Below, in pieces: positions 56,545 through 64,000 of a stretch of DNA of 64,000 nt (the stretch's first letter is position 1; every line of letters starts with the position of its first letter). The notes under the pieces were generated by a model. The model saw only the letters and a list, made by a program, of their open reading frames with translations. It was not told the DNA's origin and searched no databases. This DNA is from Sphingomonas jatrophae (GTDB lineage: Bacteria; Pseudomonadota; Alphaproteobacteria; Sphingomonadales; Sphingomonadaceae), in the NCBI RefSeq assembly GCF_900113315.1, contig NZ_FOZG01000002.1:620001-684000 (forward strand), given 5' to 3'. A program made the position numbers and the translations under genes.

Positions 56545-57209
56545 GCCGCCCCCCTCCCCCGCACCTTGGCGAGCAGCCGCGTCTCACTGTCGACGACGCC
56601 GGCGAAGCTCGGCCGCGCGAGGATCGGGCGGACCCAGGCGGCGACGCGCGGATAGGCGTCGGCCCAAGGGCTGCTGGCGCAATGATCGAAGTTCACGAAC
56701 GGGCTGGCGACGGCGATATCGGCCAGGCTGAGGCTGCTGCCGACCAGCCAGCCGCCCGGCTCCGGCACGACGTCTTCCAGATAGGCTAGGATCCGCGGCA
56801 GATCGTCGCGCTCCGCCGCGTCCGCGTCGGCCGCATCGGCGATGGCGGGATTGCGCTGGAAGAGCGGCGCCACCACCCGGTTGAAGAACATGCGCCGGCC
56901 GACGCCGAACAGCTCGGTATCGGCGAACTCGTCCCACCAATAGACCGTCGCCCGCTCGCGCGGAGTCTCCGGGATCAGCTTGGCGCCCGGGGCCACGCCG
57001 TCGAGATAGGTGACGATCGCGGTCGAATCCGCGATCGAGAAATCGCCGTCGACCAGAGCGGGCATCTTGGCCAGCGGGCTGGCTGCGCGGAAGGCGGGAT
57101 CGGGATCGCCGAGCAGGATCGCCTTGTTCTCCAGCGCGACGCCGCGTTCGGCGGCGAAGGCGATCACCTTGCGGACAAAGGGGGAAAAGCTGCTGCCGTA
57201 GAGGATCAT
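56541..57209 (-). CDS. Glutathione S-transferase family protein
   Basis: A 222-residue GST: thioredoxin-like N-terminal domain (ILYGSSFSPFVRKVIAFAAE, then PLAKMPALVDGDFSIADSTAIV with the cis-Pro and glutathione-binding region) and a helical C-terminal domain (LSLADIAVASPF). The usual catalytic Ser/Tyr is near SSFSPF. Middle gene of a methyltransferase-GST-dipeptidase operon with four-base overlaps. Confidence 0.88.
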   Translation of the reverse strand: MILYGSSFSPFVRKVIAFAAERGVALENKAILLGDPDPAFRAASPLAKMPALVDGDFSIADSTAIVTYLDGVAPGAKLIPETPRERATVYWWDEFADTELFGVGRRMFFNRVVAPLFQRNPAIADAADADAAERDDLPRILAYLEDVVPEPGGWLVGSSLSLADIAVASPFVNFDHCASSPWADAYPRVAAWVRPILARPSFAGVVDSETRLLAKVRGRGAA

Positions 57210-58045
57210 GCGGATCTCCGCTCGAAGGTGAAGATGATGTAGCGCATCGCGCCGCTGCGATAGGCCCAGATCAGCCGCGGCACGCTGAGCGCAAAGGCGC
57301 GGTCACGGCCATGCCGCAGGACGCGCCGGGCGGCGGCGTCATGCGTCAGGCGGACGAGGAAGCGGCGCAGGCAGATCGTCCAGGTGCGCGCCACGCGGTC
57401 GCTGACATCCTGCGCCTTGACCGGCCCGAAGCCGGCGGCCTCGGCCATGGCGACATATTCGCCCTCGGTGCCCATGCCGGGCAGGCGGCCCTCGCGGCAG
57501 ATCGGTTCGAGCAGGTGATCGACCTGCCAGCGCGTCGGCCTGTCCGCCGCGATCCAGGCGCAGACGACGAAGCGCGCGCTCGGCTTCAGCACGCGCGCCG
57601 CCTCGGCGAAGAAGGCGGGCTTGTCGGCGATATGCTCGCTGCTCTCGATCGCATAGGCGCCGTCGCGGTTCGCGTCGGGCAGGCGATTGTCGAGCCAGTC
57701 GCGGACGTGGAAGGACAGGCGCGCGTCGCCCCGCGCCGCTGCCACCGCAACCTGCGCCGGCGACAGGCTGAACCCCGTCACGCGCGCGTCGAACCGTCTG
57801 GCGAACAGCGCGGCGGTGGCGCCATAGCCGCAGCCGATATCGACCAGCGCCTCGCCGCCGCGCAATCCCAGCCGATCGGCAACGGCGAGGCTCAGCGCCT
57901 CGGTCGCCTCCTCGCTCGTCTCGCGACCGCTGGTCCACAGCCCATGGTGGACATGCTCGCCCCAGACGGCGCGGTAGATGTGATCGAGCTCGTCATAGTG
58001 GCCGGCCACGTCGGCAGGCGATTGGCGGGTGCGCGGCTCGATCAT
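57206..58045 (-). CDS. Class I SAM-dependent methyltransferase
   Basis: A 279-residue methyltransferase resembling the tocopherol/sterol C-methyltransferase group: VAGHYDELDHIYRAVWGEHVHHGLW at its start (split here: YDELDHIYRAVW and GEHVHHG), the SAM loop VDIGCGYGATA, and AIESSEHIADKPAFFAEAARVLKP. It probably methylates a small hydrophobic or ring compound. First gene of its operon; substrate unknown. Confidence 0.8.
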   Translation of the reverse strand: MIEPRTRQSPADVAGHYDELDHIYRAVWGEHVHHGLWTSGRETSEEATEALSLAVADRLGLRGGEALVDIGCGYGATAALFARRFDARVTGFSLSPAQVAVAAARGDARLSFHVRDWLDNRLPDANRDGAYAIESSEHIADKPAFFAEAARVLKPSARFVVCAWIAADRPTRWQVDHLLEPICREGRLPGMGTEGEYVAMAEAAGFGPVKAQDVSDRVARTWTICLRRFLVRLTHDAAARRVLRHGRDRAFALSVPRLIWAYRSGAMRYIIFTFERRSA

Positions 58046-58087
58046 GCCCCCGCTTATGATATGGAAACGGGCCCAAGCGCCAGCGGA

Positions 58088-58543
58088 TCACGGCAGGCGG
58101 TAATGATCCGCCAGCCGATCGAGCGCGAGGCCGAGCACCAGCTTGCCCGCCCGCTTCGGCCAGCCGAGCCCGCGCTCCGCCGCCTCAAGCCCCTCGCCCG
58201 CGCAGACGATCCGCCACAGCACGTCGTTGAGACCCGCGCCGACCGCGCCAAGCGCCGCATCGAAGCGGCGCCTGGCATCGATCTGCGCCAGCGTCGGATC
58301 GCACGCATCCGGCGCGCCGCGGGCGGCGGCGGGCGCCGCATCCCAGCGCATCGTGACATGCGCGGCGAGGCCGGCGCGCTCGTAATCCCCGCGCAGCCGC
58401 CCGCCGGCCTCCGCCTGCCGGGCGGTGAGGTGCCCCCGCGCGGCGAGCCATGCCAGCGGCGATTCGGCGAGATTGACCGTCACCGACCGGGCAGCACGCC
58501 CGCCTGCCCCGGTCGCGATCGTCCGTTCCGCCAGCCTGCGCAT
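58088..58543 (-). CDS. DUF6456-type protein
   Basis: A 151-residue alphaproteobacterial protein without assigned function (DUF6456 by resemblance). Helical and basic: NLAESPLAWLAARGHLTARQ and GGRLRGDYERAGLAAHVTMRW, then a C-terminal RRFDAALGAVGAGLNDVLW and a helix LVLGLALDRLADHY. ATG 58543 has AGGAG six bases upstream; ATG 58561 is possible but weaker. Divergent from the XRE gene, sharing its operator region. Confidence 0.65.
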   Translation of the reverse strand: MRRLAERTIATGAGGRAARSVTVNLAESPLAWLAARGHLTARQAEAGGRLRGDYERAGLAAHVTMRWDAAPAAARGAPDACDPTLAQIDARRRFDAALGAVGAGLNDVLWRIVCAGEGLEAAERGLGWPKRAGKLVLGLALDRLADHYRLP

Positions 58544-58607
58544 CCGCTGCTCCTGTTCCATCTTTGCGAATCGGCTTGCCACGGCGGCGATGATGTTGGA
58601 AAGGAGA

Positions 58608-58622
58608 TAACCGATCCGGTTA
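58608..58622 (+). promoter_or_regulatory. Inverted repeat, probable operator of the XRE regulator
   Basis: TAACCG-ATC-CGGTTA, a perfect 6-3-6 palindrome 23 bases before the XRE gene and 64 bases from the divergent DUF6456 gene. A homodimeric HTH protein such as its neighbour would bind such a site. Confidence 0.55.
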
Positions 58623-58645
58623 CGGGCAGAGACAGGAGGGGGCCG

Positions 58646-59212
58646 ATGATCACCCGCATTCGCGAGGTCCGCCGTGCCAAGGGGATGACCTTGGCCGAGG
58701 TGGGCGCGGCGTGCGAGCCGCCGACCACCGCCCAGACCATCGGGCGGCTGGAGACGGGCACGCGCACCGTGTCGGTCGGCTGGCTGAACCGCATCGCGCA
58801 TGCGCTGGGCGTGGCCGCAGGCGACCTCGTCGAGCTGCCCGAGCAGGCGGACCTGCCCGTCGCTGCCCTGCTCGGCCGCGATGGCGCGCAGGCGCCGCGC
58901 CGGGCGCAGGTGGCGACGCCGCCGCAGGTGCTGCCCGGCATGGTCGCGGTGACCGTGGATGCGGGCGTCGGCGATTACCGCGCGGGCGACGTGCTGTGGT
59001 GCGAGCGGCTGGGCGGCGACGCGCTGGCGCAGGCGCTGAACCGCGACCTGCTGGTGCCGCTGGCAGCGGGGCGCTTCGCCTTCGGCCGGCTGCTCGAAAT
59101 CGGCGGCGACGGCGAACTCAAGCTCTTGCCCCCCGCGGCGGGTGCCAAGCCGCAGGCGATCCCCGCACCCGCCTGGGGTGCCGTCGCGCGGACGCTGGTG
59201 CGCGCGGTCTAG
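58646..59212 (+). CDS. XRE-family transcriptional regulator
   Basis: A 188-residue regulator: N-terminal HTH_XRE (IREVRRAKGMTLAEVGAACE, then TIGRLETGTRTVSVGWLNRI) and a C-terminal beta-rich domain with a YRAGDVLWCER motif as in LexA/cI-like or cupin-like sensor domains; the serine and lysine of S24 autoproteases are not obvious. CAGGAGGGGG precedes the ATG. It probably binds the palindrome upstream and controls itself and the divergent gene. Confidence 0.75.
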   Translation: MITRIREVRRAKGMTLAEVGAACEPPTTAQTIGRLETGTRTVSVGWLNRIAHALGVAAGDLVELPEQADLPVAALLGRDGAQAPRRAQVATPPQVLPGMVAVTVDAGVGDYRAGDVLWCERLGGDALAQALNRDLLVPLAAGRFAFGRLLEIGGDGELKLLPPAAGAKPQAIPAPAWGAVARTLVRAV

Positions 59213-59709
59213 CCCGCCAGTTCGCGCAGCCGCAGCCAGAAGCGACGTTCGCGCGCGGCATCGGCAACGGCACGATGCGCCACCTCCCACGTCGCCGCCT
59301 CCGCCTTCGCCTGTGCCAGCAGCGTATCGGCATCGGCGCGGCCGGCAAGCACCTCGGCCCACGCCGCCTCCGTGTCGCGCAGGCGGAGCGCGTGGCGCGG
59401 CTGGCCGGCGGCGCGGAGCAGAAGGCTCAGCCACTTGCCGTCCCACGACGGCGCGCTTGCCATCAGATCATGCCCGGCGAGCTCGTCCAGCATGCGTGCG
59501 GCGACCGTCTCGACCGGCTCGCCCTCCGCCTCGAGCCTTGCGCGCGGCAGGCGGTGGATCGCCTCGGCGGCGTCGTCCCACTCGTCCCAGCCGGGCGCAG
59601 GGCGGATGAGGTGCGCCTCCTCGCGCCCGTCCTCCCACACCCAGCCGACCTCGACCGGAAAGCCGTGGCGGCCGAGCGATGACGCCTCGAAATCGAGAAA
59701 CACCTTCAT
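59209..59709 (-). CDS. 3'-5' exonuclease-like protein, DEDD family
   Basis: A 166-residue DnaQ/RNase T-type nuclease fold: Exo I motif VFLDFEASSL with Asp and Glu, a second acidic region (HRLPRARLEAEG, DLMASAPSWDGKWL) and an Exo III-like histidine/aspartate block (EVAHRAVADA). It is short, so perhaps a structured-RNA or repair exonuclease. It overlaps the XRE stop by four bases, convergent, and its start codon abuts the extensin gene. Confidence 0.7.
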   Translation of the reverse strand: MKVFLDFEASSLGRHGFPVEVGWVWEDGREEAHLIRPAPGWDEWDDAAEAIHRLPRARLEAEGEPVETVAARMLDELAGHDLMASAPSWDGKWLSLLLRAAGQPRHALRLRDTEAAWAEVLAGRADADTLLAQAKAEAATWEVAHRAVADAARERRFWLRLRELAG

Positions 59710-59761
59710 GGGCGAAGCAACGCCGGGGATCGCGGGCGAGGTCCGTCGCGTTCGGGGAGCG

Positions 59762-60457
59762 ATGCTGCGTCTGCTCCTCCTCCTCATCCTCGCAGGCGCG
59801 GGCTGGTTCGGCTGGACGCTGTATCAGGCGCGCGAGCGGGAAGGCGCGCTCGATCTCGGTGCGCCACCCGGCCTGCTGGACGGGCGCCGGCTGACCGGGC
59901 TGACCGGCGACTTTCGCGGGTGCCGGGCGGCGCTGGAGCGGGCCGGCGTGCGCTACACCGCGCTGGCGCCGGTGCGCGCCGGCCATTGCGGCTATGCGGA
60001 CGGCGTGCGGCTGAGCGGCGGCGCTGCGACGGTGAAGCTGGCACCCGCATCGCTCGGCACGTCCTGCGCGGTGGCGGCAAGCCTAGCGCGGTGGACGTGG
60101 GATGCGGTGCAGCCGGCGGCGGTGCGACACTTCGGCACCACCGTGGTCTCGATCGAGACGTTCGGCAGCTATTCCTGCCGCCGCCTCTATGGCCGGCGCG
60201 AGGGCGGCTGGAGCGAACATTCGACCGCGGATGCGATCGACATCGCCGGCTTCCGCCTCGCCGACGGGCGGCGCATCACCGTGGCGGGGGACTGGCGCGG
60301 CGAGGATGCTGCGGCCCGCTTCCTCCATGACGTGCGCGACGGCGCCTGCCGCCTGTTCGCGACGACCTTGTCGCCCGACTACAATGCGGCGCACCGCGAT
60401 CACCTGCACCTCGACCAGGCGGCGCGCGGCACCGCCGGCTGGCGGGCGTGCCGGTGA
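59762..60457 (+). CDS. Extensin-like protein with metallopeptidase-type site
   Basis: A 231-residue exported protein: N-terminal hydrophobic anchor (MLRLLLLLILAGAGWFGWTL) and an extensin-like C-terminal domain with EHSTADAIDIAGFRLADG and DHLHLD, the histidine/aspartate pattern of peptidoglycan-acting D-Ala-D-Ala metallopeptidases. Four cysteines (GCRAAL, GHCG, TSCAV, SCRRLY) may form disulfides. It probably acts on cell wall in the periplasm. ATG 59762 follows GGGGAG; the ATG at 59708 would overlap the exonuclease start. Confidence 0.75.
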   Translation: MLRLLLLLILAGAGWFGWTLYQAREREGALDLGAPPGLLDGRRLTGLTGDFRGCRAALERAGVRYTALAPVRAGHCGYADGVRLSGGAATVKLAPASLGTSCAVAASLARWTWDAVQPAAVRHFGTTVVSIETFGSYSCRRLYGRREGGWSEHSTADAIDIAGFRLADGRRITVAGDWRGEDAAARFLHDVRDGACRLFATTLSPDYNAAHRDHLHLDQAARGTAGWRACR

Positions 60458-60512
60458 CCCTCTCGTCGAGACCCTGATTCACGATCCGGGCGCTGCCCGG
60501 ACCGATCAGGGT

Positions 60513-61076
60513 CTAACGGATCGTGTCGATCACGGAGCCGATGATGTCAGGATCGGTGCCCGTCAGCTCGGGCGAGGCATGGGCCAACTGCACCCGGGCG
60601 CCACCGGCCGCGCGGCCGTAGATGAAGCCATAGGTCGGGTAGGTGCTGCCGCCCAGGCCGTCATTCTGGTCGTACCAGACCTTGACGCGGCTCCAGTCAC
60701 CCCGATCGGACACGTCGGTCATCGTCACGTCGCGCTCGATCTGCCCGCGCTGGCCGCCGATGCGCGACCAGTTGGCATGCGTCACCATGACGATGCGCGG
60801 ATCGATCACGCGGCTGACCACCGCGACATGGCCGAGGCGCATCGCGCCGGCTGCCCGGAAGACGAGCACCGCGCCCACCTCCGGCCGGGCACCACGGGCA
60901 TAGACGCCCTCCGCCTTGTCCCACCAGGACCAGGCATCGCCGTAGAGCCGGACGCCCGAAATGGCGCGCGCGAACGGCACGCATTCGCCCGTTCCCGGCG
61001 CGGGGCCGACCCGTTCCGCGCGGAGCGGCGCGGCGAGCAGGCCCAGACACAACAACACACACCCCGCTCGACGCAT
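60513..61076 (-). CDS. Secreted CHAP-domain amidase
   Basis: A 187-residue protein with signal peptide (CVLLCLGLLAAPLRA) and a CHAP cysteine peptidase/amidase domain: catalytic Cys in GECVPFARAISG, histidine in GHVAVVSRVID, and a following Asn/Glu region (THANWSRIGG). It should cleave peptidoglycan cross-bridges or stem peptides. Stands alone. Confidence 0.85.
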   Translation of the reverse strand: MRRAGCVLLCLGLLAAPLRAERVGPAPGTGECVPFARAISGVRLYGDAWSWWDKAEGVYARGARPEVGAVLVFRAAGAMRLGHVAVVSRVIDPRIVMVTHANWSRIGGQRGQIERDVTMTDVSDRGDWSRVKVWYDQNDGLGGSTYPTYGFIYGRAAGGARVQLAHASPELTGTDPDIIGSVIDTIR

Positions 61077-61172
61077 AAAGCACGCTCGCCGTAACCCAAG
61101 GAGTGGGGCGACCCTGCCGCCACCCGCTTAAGATTCGGTTTCGCCGCACCTCCCGCACGGCGACCCCCGGCG

Positions 61173-61724
61173 TCAGTTTGCGACGCGCGGCTCTCCCTTG
61201 TCGACCCATTCGGGGAAGAAGCTCGGCTCGCGATTCGACCATCCCGGCGCAGTCGCCGCGGCTTCGCTGATCGACTGGAGCAGCAGCCGGCGCTTGTCCG
61301 GGTGCAGGTGCGGCAGCGCGGCGGCGGCGCAGAAGGCGCCGGGCAGCCACGGCCGCACGGTGGCGCCGATCAGCCGCTCGTAGAGAAAGCGGTAGCTGCC
61401 GAAGGTGGGCAGGCGATCCTGACCGAGATCGAAGGCGGTCATGGTGACGAGCGGCGCCATGAACGGCTCCACCGCATCGAGTCCGCTATCATCGGGCACG
61501 TGATCGCGGAGATAATCCAGCCGCGTGTAGATGCGCGATTGCGCACGGATGCTGGCCGCCTCGCCGATGTCGCGCGACCAGCGCTTCACCGCATCCAGCC
61601 GGTCGAGCCCGATATCGAGCGAGCGGCGGATGTAGCGCTGCGTCGCCGCGCTGAAGCCGGCAAACTCCTTCATCTCGGCGAAGGTCATCGCGCCATGTGC
61701 GGGCTTCATTTGTGCAGCCATCAT
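61173..61724 (-). CDS. Hypothetical protein, 183 residues
   Basis: A soluble, mostly helical protein of unknown family: TFAEMKEFAGFSAATQRYIRRSL, then SIRAQSRIYTRLDYLRDHVPD and ATVRPWLPGAFCAAAALP. ATG 61724 is preferred because CCAAGGGGAGC precedes it; an in-frame ATG at 61808 is rejected. The 215-base spacer on its upstream side (61725-61939) holds no gene or motif I could recognise. Confidence 0.55.
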   Translation of the reverse strand: MMAAQMKPAHGAMTFAEMKEFAGFSAATQRYIRRSLDIGLDRLDAVKRWSRDIGEAASIRAQSRIYTRLDYLRDHVPDDSGLDAVEPFMAPLVTMTAFDLGQDRLPTFGSYRFLYERLIGATVRPWLPGAFCAAAALPHLHPDKRRLLLQSISEAAATAPGWSNREPSFFPEWVDKGEPRVAN

Positions 61725-61939
61725 GCTCCCCTTGGCCTTGCGCCAACCCTGGACGGAGCGTCGCACGCGCATGGTAAACGCGCACTGAACCCGGCCGTGA
61801 AGCGGCACGATCGGATGGGATCATGAAGTCTGTTGCGGCGCAACATGGAAAGTGCGCCCGCGACGAGCGAGGCAGCGACGCTGCGGCATCGCTGCAACAG
61901 CGCACCCCGCCGCTCAGTGGAGCGACGGGGTGGCGGAGA

Positions 61940-62230
61940 TCAGCCGTTCGATCCCGTCTGCTGACGCTCTTCGTCCGGATCGAAGCCGGTTGACGGTGCC
62001 GGATCCTTGCCCTTGCCGGGCTGCGTGTTGCTGGGCGCGTCGGAGCCGGGGAAGGTCTCGTCCAGCGCGACGTCGAGCTTGGCGTCCTCGTCCGACGGAT
62101 CGCGCTTTAGCCGCTGCACGTCCTCGGCATCCAGCCCTTCGCGCAAACCGCCGGCCTTGTCCTCGACATGGCCGGGGTCCCGCGGCGCATCGGCCGCAAT
62201 CTGATCGGTCGTCCTGTTATCCGTGGGCAT
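61940..62230 (-). CDS. Small acidic stress protein under EcfG control
   Basis: A 96-residue highly charged, probably disordered protein (acidic, with LDVALDETFPGSDAPS near residue 52). That motif recurs in small general-stress proteins of alphaproteobacteria. AGAGGAGC precedes ATG 62230 and a full EcfG promoter lies upstream, so expression in stationary phase, drying or osmotic stress is expected. No known activity. Confidence 0.65.
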   Translation of the reverse strand: MPTDNRTTDQIAADAPRDPGHVEDKAGGLREGLDAEDVQRLKRDPSDEDAKLDVALDETFPGSDAPSNTQPGKGKDPAPSTGFDPDEERQQTGSNG

Positions 62231-62252
62231 GATGTGCTCCTCTCGGAAACAG

Positions 62253-62278
62253 AACGTCTCCGGTGGAGCCGCCGTTCC
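62253..62278 (-). promoter_or_regulatory. EcfG (general stress sigma factor) promoter
   Basis: On the minus strand GGAAC (62278-62274), 17 bases, then CGTT (62256-62253): the consensus of sigma EcfG promoters in alphaproteobacteria. It lies 23 bases before the start codon of the stress protein. Confidence 0.8.
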
Positions 62279-62280
62279 CT

Positions 62281-62296
62281 GTTACGTGACCGTAAC
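62281..62296. promoter_or_regulatory. Palindrome between divergent stress gene and LytS-type kinase
   Basis: GTTACG-TGAC-CGTAAC, a 6-4-6 inverted repeat two bases upstream of the EcfG -35 element and 82 bases before the kinase start. Possible binding site for the LytTR regulator encoded downstream or another factor. Confidence 0.4.
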
Positions 62297-62378
62297 GGTG
62301 GCTGAACTTTCGATGAATGTCGCCCCCGCTTCGACCGGACGCCGGGCGCGCCAGCCTGACCTGCGTTACAAGGTCTCG

Positions 62379-63536
62379 ATGATTTCAGACGTCGCGTCGT
62401 CGCGTGAGGGCATCACGTCCCGCACCGCCATCCTGTCCATCCTCGGATTCTGGGCATTCCACTTCGTGATCGTCACGCTGCGCGCCGCGGTGCTCGGCTT
62501 CGACGATCAGCTGGAGATGCTGGTCCGTCGCGCGGTCGTCACCCTGGTCAGCATCGGCATCACCATGGTCGTCTGGCTGCTGCTGCGGCGGGTGCATGGC
62601 GCGCCGCTCAGCCGGCGGGTGGCGGCGGCCGCCTTGCTCGCCGTGCCCGCGTCGATCGTCTATTCCGCGGTCAACTACTACGTCTTCTACGATTTCGGCC
62701 TGCCCAAGAGCGTGGTCATCGCCAACAAGGCGGACGAGAAGACGCTGACCGTGCAGGTCGACATGACGCACGCCGACGAAAAGTCGCCGGTGATGGCGAT
62801 CGCGGACAATGCCGCCAACGGCTATTTCTTCTTCGCCGCCTGGGCCGCCTTGTTCCTCGCGCTGACCTATGCCGCCGAGACGGGCCATGCCGAGCGCCGC
62901 GTCGCGCGGTTCCGCGCCGCCGCGCAATCGGCCGAGCTGCGCGCGCTCCGCTATCAGGTGAACCCGCACTTCCTGTTCAACACGCTGAATTCGCTCTCCT
63001 CGCTGATCATGACCGACCGGCGCGATGCGGCGGAGGCGATGGTGATGAACCTATCGACCTTCTTTCGCACCAGCCTGACGGGCGATCCGACCGAGGACAT
63101 GCGGCTGTCGGACGAACTGCGGCTCCAGCGGCTCTATCTCGATATCGAGACGGTGCGCTTCCCCGAGCGCATGCTGGTCGACATCGCCGTGCCCGACGCG
63201 CTGATGGATGCGTGCGTGCCGGGCCTGATCCTGCAGCCATTAATCGAGAATGCGATCAAATATGGCGTGTCGCCGGCCCGCCGCGTGGTGCGGATCAGCG
63301 TGCGCGCGCGGGAGAGCGAAGGGCGGCTGGTGCTTGCGGTGGAGGACGACGGCGACGATAAGCCGACAGGTGCAACCATCGGCGAGCCTGGCGTGACGAA
63401 CGGAATCGGCCTGAGGAACGTGCGCGAGCGCTTGGCGGCGCGGTTCGGCGACGCGGCGGACGCTGCCTGGGGCCGGCGCCCCGGCGGCGGCTGGGCGGTG
63501 GTGCTGACCATGCCGCTGGTCCGCAATGGCTGCTGA
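62379..63536 (+). CDS. LytS/YehU-type sensor histidine kinase
   Basis: A 385-residue kinase with four or five membrane helices (LSILGFWAFHFVIVTLRAA, VTLVSIGITMVVWLLLR, AALLAVPASIVYSAVNYYVF, YFFFAAWAALFLALTYAAE) and the His_kinase domain: the acceptor histidine in VNPHFLFNTLNSL, then ILQPLIENAIKYG and a GIGLRNVRERL ATPase tail. It pairs with the LytTR regulator 23 bases downstream. ATG 62379 chosen, ATG 62313 is possible. Confidence 0.85.
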   Translation: MISDVASSREGITSRTAILSILGFWAFHFVIVTLRAAVLGFDDQLEMLVRRAVVTLVSIGITMVVWLLLRRVHGAPLSRRVAAAALLAVPASIVYSAVNYYVFYDFGLPKSVVIANKADEKTLTVQVDMTHADEKSPVMAIADNAANGYFFFAAWAALFLALTYAAETGHAERRVARFRAAAQSAELRALRYQVNPHFLFNTLNSLSSLIMTDRRDAAEAMVMNLSTFFRTSLTGDPTEDMRLSDELRLQRLYLDIETVRFPERMLVDIAVPDALMDACVPGLILQPLIENAIKYGVSPARRVVRISVRARESEGRLVLAVEDDGDDKPTGATIGEPGVTNGIGLRNVRERLAARFGDAADAAWGRRPGGGWAVVLTMPLVRNGC

Positions 63537-63559
63537 ACAGTTCATCAGGCTGACCTGTC

Positions 63560-64000
63560 GTGGCTGCTGACGGCGCGGGCGCACCTCCCGTTCTCCGCAC
63601 GCTCGTCGTCGATGACGAGCCGCTGGCGATCGAGCGTCTGCAGATCCTCTGCGCGCGCGAGCCGATGGTCGATCTCGTCGGCACCGCCGCCGATGGCGAG
63701 GCGGCGCTGCGGCTGGTCGAGGCGCTGGAGCCGGACCTGCTGCTGCTCGACATTTCGATGCCCGGCCTCGACGGCATGGGCGTGGCGCGCGCGCTGGAGA
63801 AGCGCACGCGCCGGCCCGCGGTCATCTTCTGCACCGCCTATGATCAGTTCGCGGTGGCGGCGTTCGACGTGGCGGCGGTGGATTACCTCCTCAAGCCCGT
63901 CGCGCCCGATCGGCTGTCCCGCGCGGTGGCGCGCGCGGCGGAGAAACTGTCGGGAGCGCCCGCGCCGGCCGCGCCCGAAACACAGGCGCCGGTGCCCGAG
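63560..64000 (+). CDS. LytTR-type response regulator, 3'-truncated
   Basis: The first 147 codons of a response regulator lie in the window: receiver domain with VVDDEPLAIERL, the phospho-acceptor Asp in LLLLDISMPGLDG, and the signalling Lys in YLLKPV. The pattern FDVAAVDYLLKPVAPDRL is usual for LytTR regulators; the DNA-binding domain would follow after the window end. It starts at GTG 63560 without a strong ribosome-binding site. Confidence 0.8.
   Translation, partial: MAADGAGAPPVLRTLVVDDEPLAIERLQILCAREPMVDLVGTAADGEAALRLVEALEPDLLLLDISMPGLDGMGVARALEKRTRRPAVIFCTAYDQFAVAAFDVAAVDYLLKPVAPDRLSRAVARAAEKLSGAPAPAAPETQAPVPE

Overview
The window is GC-rich, densely packed chromosomal DNA from a sphingomonad-type alphaproteobacterium (Sphingomonas or a close relative). 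Support for this is the serine palmitoyltransferase gene with its dedicated acyl carrier protein and other ceramide genes, GcrA, an EcfG-type general stress promoter, an alphaproteobacterial LexA box before uvrA, PrsK/PrsR-type polysaccharide regulators, and several families seen mainly in sphingomonads. Assignment below family level is not possible from the sequence alone.

Layout. 1-1.9 kb: end of rsmD, a PilZ protein, an SCP2-like protein, a cold-shock protein and a small hypothetical. 1.9-3.9 kb (minus): a compact three-gene operon of a 52-residue peptide, a HEAT-repeat protein and a cupin-like/HEAT protein, the best candidate here for an undescribed peptide-modification system. 4.0-9.7 kb: double cold-shock protein, recX, fatty acyl-AMP ligase, and a GGDEF-EAL protein. 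9.7-16 kb: tRNA-Trp, secE-nusG-rplK-rplA, then an unusual M20-like protein and a periplasmic protein, then rplJ-rplL; rpoBC does not follow. 16-20.4 kb: an esterase-like hydrolase, a small conserved gene that seems to use a CTG start, and uvrA behind a LexA box. 20.4-22.5 kb: a visibly AT-richer insert holding one NACHT NTPase, a likely anti-phage gene.

22.5-29.4 kb: a coupled pair of unknown genes, OsmC, a cupredoxin-fold protein, YedK, argD-argF, an ABC-2 permease with a membrane protein, and gcrA. 29.6-38.7 kb: a fully overlapping exopolysaccharide operon (polyprenyl glycosylphosphotransferase, PrsK, PrsR, TPR protein) divergent from a manC-phosphatase-nnrD operon. 38.8-53.3 kb: obgE-proB-cerR, a PycTM-like membrane protein, ACP-SPT, a hybrid histidine kinase, a ceramide kinase-like operon, lptFG, a desaturase and a GNAT-fold ceramide synthase candidate. 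53.3-64 kb: ABC-F ATPase; methyltransferase-GST-dipeptidase operon; XRE regulator with its operator; exonuclease, extensin-like, CHAP and small stress proteins; and a LytS/LytTR pair cut by the window end.

Functional themes. Most steps of sphingolipid synthesis are spread over the window: fatty acid activation (about 5.4 kb), ACP and SPT (about 42.5 kb), a CerR-like reductase (about 41 kb), a bCerS-like N-acyltransferase (about 52 kb) and a head-group kinase and nucleotidyltransferase pair (about 46-48 kb), beside lptFG for the outer membrane. Three intergenic spacers carry inverted pairs of REP-like palindromes with covarying stems, and a separate 41-bp repeat occurs twice. Function assignments come from reading motifs by eye; no database search was run.
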